From contig JAXMGX010000006.1 in NCBI GenBank assembly GCA_046347045.1, positions 1-64,000 on the forward strand: a stretch of DNA of 64,000 nucleotides, given 5' to 3'. A program made the position numbers and the translations under genes. Shown here piece after piece: positions 28,422 through 37,017 of this stretch. This stretch comes from ZC4RG30 sp046347045. GTDB taxonomy: Bacteria; Pseudomonadota; Gammaproteobacteria; Steroidobacterales; Steroidobacteraceae. The first letter of the stretch is position 1. Every line of letters begins with the position of its first letter. The notes beneath the pieces were generated by a model. That model was not told the origin of the DNA. It saw only the letters and a program-made list of their open reading frames with translations, and ran no database searches.

Positions 28422-29486
28422 GTGTTTCTAATTCCGCGAAAACACCGCCAGGTTCTGGGCGTCGATATTACGCCCTCGTCGATCAAGCTGATCGAGCTGA
28501 CGCTGTCGGGTGGCCAATACACGGTTGACGCCTATGCGGCGGAACCCACTCCCCAGAACGCCATGAATGAAAAAGCCATCGTCGACGCGGATGCCGTCGG
28601 CGAGGCCATCGCCCGCGCCGTGCGTCGCGCGGGCGTGCGCACGAAAGACGTTGCGGTAGCCATCAGCGGCGATGCGGCGATCACCAAGGTGATCCAGATG
28701 CCGCGCAATCTGAACGATGCCGATCTCGAAGCACAGGTCGAGATGCAGGCCGATCAGTACATTCCCTTCCCGATGGATGAAGTCGCCTACGACTTCGAGG
28801 TGCTCGGCGCTTCGGAGAAGGACGCGGAATCCATGGACGTGCTGCTGGTGGCCTCGCGTTCCGAGAACGTCGACCAGCGCCGCGCCGCGGTGTCGGCCGC
28901 GGGGCTGAATACCCGCATCGTCGATGTCGAGGCTTTCGCGCTCGAAAACGCCTGCAAGCTGATGACTCACCAGATGCCCGATGGCGGCATCGACCGCTCG
29001 GTGGCGGTGGTCGACTTCGGCTCAACCACCACCACCTTCAGCGTGCTGCGCAATCTCAAGGTGGTGTACACGCGCGATTTCGCCTTCGGCGGCCAGCAGC
29101 TCACCGAGGAAATCATGCGCACCTACGGGCTGTCGCTCGAGGAAGCCGGCCGCGCCAAGAAGGAAGGCGGCCTGCCGGCCAACTACCAGACCGAAGTGCT
29201 CGATCCGTTCATCGACGACATGACGCAGCAGATCAGCCGCTCGCTGCAGTTCTACCTGGCCTCGGGCTCCGGCCGCGAGCAGCCCGAGAAGATCCTGATC
29301 TGCGGCGGCTGCGCCAACATCCCGGGCGCGGCCGAAGTGGTCCAGAGCCGCATCGGCGTGGAAGCCGAGAAAGGCGACCCGCTGGGCCAGATGAAGATTT
29401 CCTCGCGCGCCCGCGCGCAGGCGGTGCAGCGTGATGCCACCGCGTTGCTGACAGCCTGCGGGCTGGCCCTGCGGAGTTTCGACTAA
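28422..29486 (+). CDS. pilM: Type IV pilus assembly protein PilM
   Basis: This 354-residue actin-like cytoplasmic ATPase of the pilus alignment complex has 'VLGVDITPSSIKLIEL' (phosphate loop 1), 'VAVVDFGSTTTTFSVL' (phosphate loop 2), 'YTRDFAFGGQQLTEEIM' and 'ILICGGCANIPG' (adenosine motif). GTG is the start, with AAGGGAGA just upstream. The stop is fused to the next start (TAATG), so pilN is translationally coupled. PilM binds the short N-terminal cytoplasmic tail of PilN. Confidence 0.97.
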   Translation: MFLIPRKHRQVLGVDITPSSIKLIELTLSGGQYTVDAYAAEPTPQNAMNEKAIVDADAVGEAIARAVRRAGVRTKDVAVAISGDAAITKVIQMPRNLNDADLEAQVEMQADQYIPFPMDEVAYDFEVLGASEKDAESMDVLLVASRSENVDQRRAAVSAAGLNTRIVDVEAFALENACKLMTHQMPDGGIDRSVAVVDFGSTTTTFSVLRNLKVVYTRDFAFGGQQLTEEIMRTYGLSLEEAGRAKKEGGLPANYQTEVLDPFIDDMTQQISRSLQFYLASGSGREQPEKILICGGCANIPGAAEVVQSRIGVEAEKGDPLGQMKISSRARAQAVQRDATALLTACGLALRSFD

Positions 29487-30091
29487 TGCCTCGCATAAAC
29501 CTGCTCCCGTGGCGCGAACAGCAGCGCGCGGAAAGAAAGAAGGCCTTCGGTGTCGGCATGGTGGGCGCAATGGTCGCCGCGGCCGGCGTCTATGGCGCGG
29601 GCCTGCTGATGATGGGCGCCGCCATCGACTCGCAGGAGAGCCGCAATCAGCTGCTGCGCCGCGAAATCACCGTGCTCGACAAGCAGATCGAGCAGATCAA
29701 CAGCCTCGAGGCGCAGAAGCAGCAGTTCATCGCGCGCATGCAGATCATCGAGAAGCTGCAGCGCTCGCGTCCCGAGATCGTCCACGTGTTCGACACCTTC
29801 GTGAAGACCATCCCGGATGGCACGTATCTCACGTCCATCACGCAGACCGACCACAAGTTCAAGATCCAGGGCGTGGCGCAGTCCTCCACGCGCGTGTCCT
29901 CGTTCATGCGTTCGCTGGCCGCCTCGCAGTGGCTGAAGGACCCTGAACTGGAAGTGGTCGAGAACAAGAAGGGCTCCGCCACGGGCAACGATTTCACGCT
30001 GTACGCGCAGCAGGTGACCGCCGCGGGCCAGGAACCCGAAAACGCCAGCGGCAAGAACAAGAAGAAGGCTCCCGCGCGGAGGACGAAATGA
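29486..30091 (+). CDS. pilN: Type IV pilus assembly protein PilN
   Basis: This 201-residue inner-membrane protein has the PilM-binding tail 'MPRINLLPWREQQR', one transmembrane helix ('GMVGAMVAAAGVYGAGLLMMGA') and a periplasmic coiled-coil segment ('LRREITVLDKQIEQINSLEAQ'). A ferredoxin-like domain follows ('VKTIPDGTYLTSITQ'), ending in a Lys-rich tail. It forms the periplasmic heterodimer with PilO. The stop overlaps the pilO start by 4 bp. Confidence 0.97.
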   Translation: MPRINLLPWREQQRAERKKAFGVGMVGAMVAAAGVYGAGLLMMGAAIDSQESRNQLLRREITVLDKQIEQINSLEAQKQQFIARMQIIEKLQRSRPEIVHVFDTFVKTIPDGTYLTSITQTDHKFKIQGVAQSSTRVSSFMRSLAASQWLKDPELEVVENKKGSATGNDFTLYAQQVTAAGQEPENASGKNKKKAPARRTK

Positions 30092-30744
30092 CATTCGACG
30101 AACTGCGCCAACTCGACCCGAAGGATCCGGGCCGCTGGCCGCTGCCGGTGCGCCTGGGCGCCATTGCGGTGTTCTTCGTGGTGCTGTCGCTGCTGATGCT
30201 CTATTTCCTGGTGTGGACGCAGAAGAAGGACGACCTCGCCCGGGCGCAGCAGCAGGAAGTCACGCTGCGGGATGAATTCCGCACCAAGCACGCCAAGGCC
30301 GTGAACCTGAACCTGTACAAGCAGCAGCTCGAGGACATCCAGAAGTCCTTCGGCGCGATGCTGCGCCAGCTGCCGGGCAAGACGGAGATGGAGGCGCTGC
30401 TGGTCGACATCTCGCAGACCGGCGTGGGCGTCGGGCTTTCGCAGACGTTGTTCCAGCCGCAGCCGGAGCAGACGCAGGATTTCTACGCCGAGCGTCCGAT
30501 CAAGATCACCCTCATGGGCACGTACCACCAGATGGGCGAGTTCGTCAGCGGCATCGCGGCGCTGCCGCGCATCGTCACGCTGCACAACGTCTCGATCAAG
30601 CAGCAACAAAACGCCGCCCCCGACCAGTTGCAGCTCGACGTCACGGCCAAGACCTACCGCTACCTTGACGACAATGAAATCGCCGCCGTCGAGGCCGCCC
30701 GCAAGGCGAATGCCGCAACCACGCGCGGATCGAGCTCCTCATGA
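30088..30744 (+). CDS. pilO: Type IV pilus assembly protein PilO
   Basis: This 218-residue protein has a short cytoplasmic N-terminus with 'DPKDPGRWPLPVRL', one membrane helix ('AIAVFFVVLSLLMLYFLVW'), a coiled coil and a periplasmic domain with 'LRQLPGKTEMEALLVDISQTG' and 'ITLMGTYHQMGEFVSGIAALPRIV' in pieces typical of PilO. Its partners are PilN and PilP. ATGA overlaps occur on both sides (pilN stop, pilP start), consistent with a tightly coupled operon. Confidence 0.97.
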   Translation: MTFDELRQLDPKDPGRWPLPVRLGAIAVFFVVLSLLMLYFLVWTQKKDDLARAQQQEVTLRDEFRTKHAKAVNLNLYKQQLEDIQKSFGAMLRQLPGKTEMEALLVDISQTGVGVGLSQTLFQPQPEQTQDFYAERPIKITLMGTYHQMGEFVSGIAALPRIVTLHNVSIKQQQNAAPDQLQLDVTAKTYRYLDDNEIAAVEAARKANAATTRGSSSS

Positions 30745-31238
30745 TGAAAGCCACCGCATTCCTGGGTCTGGCCGTGCTGCTGGCGGGCTGCTCCTCCGCC
30801 GATTCGGATCTCGCCGATTTCATCGCGAAGACCAAGCAGGAGCAGCCGGCCGGCGTCGAGCCGCTGCCGGAAGTCAAACCCTACGAGAGTTTCTTCTATA
30901 CCGCGCAGAACATGCGCTCGCCGTTCGTGCCTGGCGGCTCGGGTGAGTCCAGCTCGCCGAGTGTGCGGCCCGACAGCAAGCGCAATCGCGAATTCCTCGA
31001 ACAGTTCGCCTTCGACACGCTGAAGATGGTCGGCACGCTCACCATGGGTGGCCGCCGCTACGGCCTGGTGCAGACCAAGGACGGCATCGTGCATCGCGTG
31101 GAACCGGGCAACTACCTCGGCCAGAACGAAGGCCGCATCTCGAAGATTGAAGACTCGAAGATCAGTGTTACCGAAATCGTTCCAGATGGACTCGGCGGCT
31201 ACATGGAGCGCGCCGCCCAGCTCGCGCTGAACGAATGA
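30741..31238 (+). CDS. pilP: Type IV pilus lipoprotein PilP
   Basis: This 165-residue lipoprotein has a short signal peptide ending in the lipobox LAGC (Cys about residue 14), a Pro-rich linker with 'MRSPFVPG', and a C-terminal beta domain with 'LKMVGTLTMGGRRYGLVQTKDGIVHRV' in sections and 'PGNYLGQNEGRI'. PilP links the inner-membrane PilNO complex to the PilQ secretin. Its stop overlaps a potential pilQ start (ATGA at 31235), although the better pilQ start is 31259. Confidence 0.96.
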   Translation: MMKATAFLGLAVLLAGCSSADSDLADFIAKTKQEQPAGVEPLPEVKPYESFFYTAQNMRSPFVPGGSGESSSPSVRPDSKRNREFLEQFAFDTLKMVGTLTMGGRRYGLVQTKDGIVHRVEPGNYLGQNEGRISKIEDSKISVTEIVPDGLGGYMERAAQLALNE

Positions 31239-31258
31239 CCGGCAGGGAGACGAAGAGA

Positions 31259-33439
31259 ATGAACCGCTACATGGGCATCCCCAAAACCCTTCGAGCCCTG
31301 CTCGTTGCCATGCTCGGCATGGCCTCCGGCGCGCTCGCGGTGCCTGCGGCCTTCGCCGCCGACGCCCCTGCCAACAAGCTGCAGTCCGTGGACGTGCAAC
31401 CGCTGGCCGGTGGCGTGCAACTGGTGATGACCACCAGCGGCGCCGCTCCCGAGCCGCTGTCGTTCACCATCGACAACCCTGCGCGCATCTCTTTCGACCT
31501 GCCCGATACGGCGCTGGCGCTGGCGCAGCGTCGCATCGACGTGCGCAACGGCGGGCTCGACAGCATCCTGGCTGCCGAGGCCAATGGCCGTTCGCGTCTG
31601 GTGCTGAACCTCGACCGCATGCTGCCGTACCAGACGCGCATCGACGGCAACAAGATCATCGTGACGCTGGGCGAGGCCGCGCGCGCCGCAGCGCCTGCCG
31701 TTGCCGCCGCGCGCACCGCCGGTGCCGCTGCCGCGCCGGCCCGCGTAACCGGTCGCTCCATCCAGAACCTCGATTTCCGCCGCAGCAGCGATGGCACCGC
31801 CACCGGCCGGCTGATCGTCAAGCTCAGCGACCCGCGCACGCCGATCAACCTGCGCCAGCAGGGCAACCAGATCCTCGTCGACTTCGTCGGCGCCGATCTG
31901 CCGAAGAACCTGCAGCGCAGCTTCGATGTGGCCGACTTCGCCACCCCGGTGAGCGGCTTCAATGCCATCCACACGCCGGCCGGCACGCAGTTGGTGCTGA
32001 CCGCCGCGGGCGATTTCGAGCAGCTCGCCTACCAGACCGACGATCAGTACGTGATCGAAGTGCAGCCGCGCCGTGCGGTGAAGGCCGCCGCGGAAGAAAA
32101 GCCCGTCTACACGGGTGAGCGCATGAGCGCGAACTTCCAGGACATCGAAACCCGCACGCTGCTGAATCTCATCGCCGGCCAGAGCGGCAAGAACATCTTC
32201 GTCACCGATTCGGTGAAGGGCAGCGTCACGCTGCGCGTCGACCGCGTGCCCTGGGACCAGGTGCTCGATCTGGTGCTGCAGCTGCAGGGCCTCGACAAGC
32301 GCGTGCAGGACAACGTGATCATCGTCGGCCCCACCGAAGAGCTGGCCAACCGCGAGAAGGCGCGCCTGGCCGCCAACAAGGACATCCAGGACCTGGCGCC
32401 GCTGCGCACCGAGTACCTGCAGATCAACTACGCCAAGGCCGAGGACATCGCCGCGCTGGTGCAGTCGCAGGGCGCCGGCGGCAAGACGCTGCTGTCGAAC
32501 CGTGGCAGCGTCACCATCGACAGCCGCACCAACACGCTGCTGATCCAGGACACCGCCGACAGCATCGCCAATGTGCGTCAGCTCGTCACCACGCTCGACA
32601 TCCCCGTGCGCCAGGTGCGCATCGAGGCGCGCATCGTGGTGGTGAGCGAGGACTTCTCGCGTGACCTGGGCGTGCGCCTGGGCTTCACCGGCACCGAGAC
32701 CAACGGCGCCAACGGCCTGTTCGCCACCAGCGGCACGGCCACCGGCGTCGACACCATCCTGGGTTCGGCGCTCGACAACGTGGCGAACACCGGCTCGCCG
32801 TATCCGGTCAGCGTGCCCACCGGCACTGCCCGAGCTGCCTCGCGCTACAACGTGAACCTGCCCGTGCAGAACGCGGCCGGCTCGCTGGCCTGGGCGATCC
32901 TCGGGTCCGACTACATAGTCGACCTGGAGCTCTCTGCCGCGCAGTCCGAAGGTCGCGGCGAGGTGATCTCGCAGCCCAGCATCATCACGGCCAACCAGAA
33001 GGAAGCCGTGATCTCGCAGGGCACGGAAATTCCCTACCAGGAAGCCTCGTCGAGCGGCGCTTCCACCATCACCTTCAAGCCCGCCAAGCTCGAGCTGAAG
33101 GTCACCCCGCTGATCACGCCCGACAATCGCCTGATCCTCGACATCAGCGTGAAGAAGGACCGCGTCGGCCAGGTGGTGGTCACCGCCGGCGGCGTGAACG
33201 TGCCGGCCATCGACACGAGCCAGCTCACCACCACCGTGTTCATCGGCGATGGCCAGACGGTTGTGCTGGGCGGCATCCTCGAGACCGAGCGGCGTGAGAA
33301 CGAGAAGAAAGTGCCGTATCTGGGGGACATCCCGGTGCTTGGACACCTGTTCAAGACCACCGGCAAGGTGAACAACAAGGATGAGCTGCTCATCTTCGTG
33401 ACGCCGAAGATCCTGCGCGAAGGCGCCAGCGTCAACTAA
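31259..33439 (+). CDS. pilQ: Type IV pilus secretin PilQ
   Basis: This is an outer-membrane secretin of about 726 residues. ATG 31259 has AGGGAGA 8 nt upstream and begins directly before a signal peptide ending in 'AAFAADA'; an in-frame ATG at 31235 overlaps the pilP stop. Two AMIN domains (peptidoglycan binding) come first, then the STN/N0 domain ('YTGERMSANFQDIETRTLLNLIA' region), an N1 domain ('YLQINYAKAEDIAALVQ') and the secretin domain ('VRIEARIVVVSEDFSRDLG', 'VISQPSIITANQKEAVISQG', 'VPYLGDIPVLGHLFK'). It forms the pore through which the pilus exits. Confidence 0.97.
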   Translation: MNRYMGIPKTLRALLVAMLGMASGALAVPAAFAADAPANKLQSVDVQPLAGGVQLVMTTSGAAPEPLSFTIDNPARISFDLPDTALALAQRRIDVRNGGLDSILAAEANGRSRLVLNLDRMLPYQTRIDGNKIIVTLGEAARAAAPAVAAARTAGAAAAPARVTGRSIQNLDFRRSSDGTATGRLIVKLSDPRTPINLRQQGNQILVDFVGADLPKNLQRSFDVADFATPVSGFNAIHTPAGTQLVLTAAGDFEQLAYQTDDQYVIEVQPRRAVKAAAEEKPVYTGERMSANFQDIETRTLLNLIAGQSGKNIFVTDSVKGSVTLRVDRVPWDQVLDLVLQLQGLDKRVQDNVIIVGPTEELANREKARLAANKDIQDLAPLRTEYLQINYAKAEDIAALVQSQGAGGKTLLSNRGSVTIDSRTNTLLIQDTADSIANVRQLVTTLDIPVRQVRIEARIVVVSEDFSRDLGVRLGFTGTETNGANGLFATSGTATGVDTILGSALDNVANTGSPYPVSVPTGTARAASRYNVNLPVQNAAGSLAWAILGSDYIVDLELSAAQSEGRGEVISQPSIITANQKEAVISQGTEIPYQEASSSGASTITFKPAKLELKVTPLITPDNRLILDISVKKDRVGQVVVTAGGVNVPAIDTSQLTTTVFIGDGQTVVLGGILETERRENEKKVPYLGDIPVLGHLFKTTGKVNNKDELLIFVTPKILREGASVN

Positions 33440-33463
33440 CGCCACAACCCCAGGCAACGGACT

Positions 33464-35311
33464 ATGAACATGCGCAAGACAAGTATTGTTTCCGCTCTGC
33501 TCGCCCTCGCGGCGCTTGCGGGGTGCGGTGGCGATGAATCGTTCGCCACGCCAGGTGCCGCGGGTACGGGCACGGTTTCCTCGGTGACCGTCATCACGGA
33601 CGCGCCGACCATTCCTTCAAGTGGCACTACGCCCGCGAACATCAGCGCGCTCGTGCGCAACAGCGCCAACCAGTTCGTCAAGGGCGTGCCGGTGCTGTTC
33701 TCGACCACTTCGGGCGGTCTGGGTGTGGTCAATGCCGTCACCGATGACAATGGCATTGCCAAGGCCACGCTGTCTTCGCCCGGGGACAAGACCAATCGTT
33801 CCATCACCGTGACGGCAATGGTTGGCGGCGGCATCTCCGGCCAGGTCAATGTCTCGGTGACGGGTACCGCGCTGAGCATTCAGGGCCCCGACGCGTTGAT
33901 CACGAGCACGGCGGGCAATTACGAGGTCGTGCTGGTGGATTCGGCCAACAATGCCGTGGTGGGCCAGACCATCACGCTGGCCACCGCACCCGCGGCGACG
34001 TTGAGCGCCACCAGCGTCACCACCGATGCCAACGGCCGCGCCGCCTTCACCATGACGCCCACATCCGGGGCCAGCGTGAAGATCACAGCCACCGGCGCCG
34101 GCACGGCGTTCAACAAGACGGTGACGGTCAGCGCCGACAATTTCACCTTTACGGCACCGGCTGCAGACACCCAGTACGGGTTGTCGCCGGCCACGGCCAC
34201 GCTCACCACGAACTGGACTTCAGGTGGTGCGGCGGTCGGTTCCGGTACGGTCACCTTCTCGACCACGCGCGGCACCTTCACCACGCCTTCCACCGTTACC
34301 CCGGCCGGCGGCAATGCTTCGGTGACTCTCACGTCCACCACCGCAGGCGAAGCCGTCGTGACGGCCACCAACAGCAACGGCGGCACCGCGCAACGGCGAA
34401 TAGTGTTCGTGGCGTCCAACCCGAGCCAGATCGATGTGCAGGCCAACCCCTTCACGGTTGCCATCAACCAGACCAGCACGGTCACCGCCGTGGTGCGTGA
34501 CGCCAACAACAACCTGGTGGCGGGGCAGACCGTGGTGTTCAGCCTGGTCGACCCGACTGGCGGTTCACTGTCGGTGGGGTCTGCGGTTTCCGACTCGCAG
34601 GGTCGCGCCAGCACGGTCTATCGCGCCAGCTCTACGGCCAGTGCCTCCAACGGCGTGCACGTGACGGCTTCCGTGGGCACGACGGTCACCGATACTGTCG
34701 ATCTCACCGTGGCCGGCTCGGCGCTGTTCCTGTCCTTCGGTACCGGCAACACGATCGAGGAATCGACCGACGGTACCCAGTACAAGGTCAACTACACGGT
34801 CCAGGTCACCGATTCGACCGGCGCCGGCGTGTCGGGTGTGACCGTTTCGCTGAGCGCGCTTTCATGGAATTACGTCAAGGGTCACCGCGTGCCGGGCGCC
34901 TCAACGTGGACCACGCAGGTAAACGCGACCTGCATCAACGAAGACCGTGTCACCGGCAATCCGGCCTACGACTTCAACGGCATCCTTGATCCAGGCGAGA
35001 ACCAGAACGGTCTCAACAACAGCGGTGTACCGTCCATGGAAGCCGGCAACATCGTGACCGTTGCGCCTGGCTCGGGAACGACCGACGCGAACGGCTTCCT
35101 GCAGTTCTCGATCTACTACCCGCAAGACCATGCCTACTACCTGTGGCTGGTGCTGCGTGCGCGCACGGCGGTGCAGGGCACCGAGTTCGCGCGCACCACG
35201 ATACCGTTCCTGCTGGCGGGCGCGGCGTCCGATTTCAACAATCTCCAGCAGGCGCCTCCGGGTTTGACCAGCCCGTTCGGCGACGCTTCGAGCTGCTCTA
35301 ACTTCAACTGA
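33464..35311 (+). CDS. Ig-like (invasin/Big_1-type) repeat lipoprotein
   Basis: This 615-residue protein has a lipobox LAGC (Cys22) followed by GGDE. At least four bacterial Ig-like units follow, recognised by 'ANISALVRNSANQFVKGVPVLFST', 'VTDDNGIAKATLSS', 'VVLVDSANNAVVGQTI', 'VRDANNNLVAGQTVVFSL' and 'SDSQGRASTVYRAS'. The C-terminal region ('INEDRVTGNPAYDFNGILDPGENQNG', key residues N-E-D and D-x-N-G-x-x-D) looks like a calcium-type loop. Thr/Ser/Gly content is high, as is usual for surface proteins. It is probably lipid-anchored in the outer membrane. It sits 24 nt after pilQ, where aroK normally follows, so it may be cotranscribed with the pilus operon. Pilus-linked or adhesive function is inference. 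Confidence 0.85.
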   Translation: MNMRKTSIVSALLALAALAGCGGDESFATPGAAGTGTVSSVTVITDAPTIPSSGTTPANISALVRNSANQFVKGVPVLFSTTSGGLGVVNAVTDDNGIAKATLSSPGDKTNRSITVTAMVGGGISGQVNVSVTGTALSIQGPDALITSTAGNYEVVLVDSANNAVVGQTITLATAPAATLSATSVTTDANGRAAFTMTPTSGASVKITATGAGTAFNKTVTVSADNFTFTAPAADTQYGLSPATATLTTNWTSGGAAVGSGTVTFSTTRGTFTTPSTVTPAGGNASVTLTSTTAGEAVVTATNSNGGTAQRRIVFVASNPSQIDVQANPFTVAINQTSTVTAVVRDANNNLVAGQTVVFSLVDPTGGSLSVGSAVSDSQGRASTVYRASSTASASNGVHVTASVGTTVTDTVDLTVAGSALFLSFGTGNTIEESTDGTQYKVNYTVQVTDSTGAGVSGVTVSLSALSWNYVKGHRVPGASTWTTQVNATCINEDRVTGNPAYDFNGILDPGENQNGLNNSGVPSMEAGNIVTVAPGSGTTDANGFLQFSIYYPQDHAYYLWLVLRARTAVQGTEFARTTIPFLLAGAASDFNNLQQAPPGLTSPFGDASSCSNFN

Positions 35312-35339
35312 CATCCAGGCCCAGCGGGTCTTTGCTTTG

Positions 35340-35367
35340 CGGCCGCCTTCGGGCGGCCGTATTCTTT
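35340..35367 (+). terminator. Rho-independent terminator after the Ig-like lipoprotein
   Basis: The stem CGGCCGCC / GGCGGCCG (35340-35347 and 35352-35359) has a TTCG tetraloop and is followed by TATTCTTT. It would separate the pil/lipoprotein unit from aroK, whose start is only 15 nt after the stem, so some read-through or a promoter overlapping the hairpin is likely. Confidence 0.8.
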
Positions 35368-35374
35368 CCGCCCC

Positions 35375-35902
35375 ATGCTGGGCAAGCGCAACATCTACCT
35401 GATCGGCCCCATGGGCACCGGCAAGACTGCCGTGGGCAAGCAGCTCGCGCGCCTGCTGGAACAGCCCTTCGTGGACAGCGACGCCGAGATCGAGCGCCAC
35501 GCCGGCGTGGACATTCCCTACATCTTCGAGCGCGAAGGCGAGGCCGGCTTCCGGCAGCGCGAGCGCGAAGTGCTGGCCGAGCTGTGCCGCCGGGAAGGCA
35601 TAGTGATGGCCACCGGTGGCGGCGCCGTGCTGGCGGCCGGAAATCGCCAGTTGCTGCACGACACCGGCGTGGTCATCTACCTGCAGACCTCGCTCGCACA
35701 GCAGATGCAGCGTGTCGGCAAGGGCCGCGGCCGGCCCCTGCTCAAGGGTGGCGATCTGGCCCAGCGCCTGACCGAACTGCGCGCGGCGCGTGAACCGCTG
35801 TACCAGGAAATCGCCGATATCCGGCTGTCCACCGACAATCGCCGCGTGCCCCGCGTGGCGGAAATGATCCTTCAGGAGCTGGGCCGCCAGACCGCGGGCT
35901 GA
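35375..35902 (+). CDS. aroK: Shikimate kinase
   Basis: This 175-residue enzyme phosphorylates shikimate in aromatic amino acid synthesis. The Walker A is 'GPMGTGKTAVGKQLA', the shikimate-binding Asp-x-Asp is in 'FVDSDAEIE', with 'FEREGEAGFRQRE' and the 'ATGGGAVL' loop; the lid carries 'GRPLL'. Length and motif order are normal. aroB follows 38 nt later, as in most gammaproteobacteria. Confidence 0.97.
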   Translation: MLGKRNIYLIGPMGTGKTAVGKQLARLLEQPFVDSDAEIERHAGVDIPYIFEREGEAGFRQREREVLAELCRREGIVMATGGGAVLAAGNRQLLHDTGVVIYLQTSLAQQMQRVGKGRGRPLLKGGDLAQRLTELRAAREPLYQEIADIRLSTDNRRVPRVAEMILQELGRQTAG

Positions 35903-35940
35903 AGCCCAACTGCGAGCCGCGGGCTTTATACTGTTTCACC

Positions 35941-37017
35941 GTGCTCAAGCTCGATGTCTCCCTCGCTGATCGCGCCTATCCGATCCTGATCGGAGACGGC
36001 CTGTTGTCCGATGCGGCGCTGCTGGCCTCGCAGATCAAGGCCCGCGACCTGCTGCTGGTCAGCAATACCACTGTGGCGACGCTTTACGCCGATCGCGTGC
36101 GTGCCGCCCTTGCGGACCGGCGCGTGGTGGAAGTGCTGCTGCCCGACGGTGAGCAGTACAAGAACCTGCAGCATGTGTCGCGCGTGCTCGATGTGCTGAT
36201 CGCCAATGCCTTCGGCCGCGACTGCCAGGTGCTGGCGCTGGGCGGCGGCGTGGTCGGCGACCTCGCGGGTTTTGCCGCCGCCTGCTACCAGCGCGGCGTG
36301 GCTTTCGTCCAGCTACCCACGACATTGCTGGCGCAGGTGGATTCCTCCGTCGGTGGCAAGACCGGCGTGAACCATCCCGGCGGCAAGAACATGATCGGCG
36401 CCTTCCACCAGCCCGCGGTGGTCATCGCCGACACGGCGACGCTCGCCACGCTGCCGCCGCGCGAGCTGCGCGCCGGTCTGGCCGAGGTGGTCAAGTACGG
36501 CCTGATCTTCGACCAGCAATTCCTCGCCTGGATCGAAGATCACGTCGATGCGCTGCTGAATCTCGATCCCGCCGCGCTGGCGCATGCCGTGCATCGATCC
36601 TGCGAGCTCAAGGCGGACGTGGTGCGCCGCGACGAGCGCGAAGCCGGCGACCGCGCGCTGCTGAACCTCGGCCACACCTTCGGTCACGCCATCGAGACCG
36701 CCACCGGCTACACCCAGTGGCTGCACGGCGAGGCCGTGGCTGCCGGCATGGTCATCGCCGCCGACATGTCCGCGCGTCTCGGGCTGCTGCAGGATGCCGA
36801 CGTGCGCCGCGTGCGCACGCTGCTCGAACGCATCGGTCTGCCGGTTGCCGCGCCGCGCTTCGGTGCGCAGCGCGCGCTGGAATGCATGCGCGTCGACAAG
36901 AAGGTGAAGTCGGGCCGCATCCGCCTGGTGCTGCTGGAGAAGCTGGGCGCGGCGCGCTTCACGGCGGACTATCCAGACGACGCGCTCGCCGGCACGCTGG
37001 CCGCGCACTTCGGATGA
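35941..37017 (+). CDS. aroB: 3-dehydroquinate synthase
   Basis: This 358-residue NAD- and metal-dependent enzyme makes 3-dehydroquinate from DAHP. It has 'DGEQYKNL', 'LGGGVVGDLAGFAAACYQRG', 'PTTLLAQVDSSVGGKTGVNH', 'GKNMIGAFHQP', and metal ligands in 'LKADVVRRDERE' and 'LNLGHTFGHAIE'. GTG is the start. The stop overlaps the dgt start (ATGATG) so the two are coupled. Confidence 0.97.
   Translation: MLKLDVSLADRAYPILIGDGLLSDAALLASQIKARDLLLVSNTTVATLYADRVRAALADRRVVEVLLPDGEQYKNLQHVSRVLDVLIANAFGRDCQVLALGGGVVGDLAGFAAACYQRGVAFVQLPTTLLAQVDSSVGGKTGVNHPGGKNMIGAFHQPAVVIADTATLATLPPRELRAGLAEVVKYGLIFDQQFLAWIEDHVDALLNLDPAALAHAVHRSCELKADVVRRDEREAGDRALLNLGHTFGHAIETATGYTQWLHGEAVAAGMVIAADMSARLGLLQDADVRRVRTLLERIGLPVAAPRFGAQRALECMRVDKKVKSGRIRLVLLEKLGAARFTADYPDDALAGTLAAHFG

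Noticed and set aside
31199..33457. 752-residue minus-strand open frame opposite pilQ
   Set aside because: Shadow of the secretin gene; no start signal or domain.
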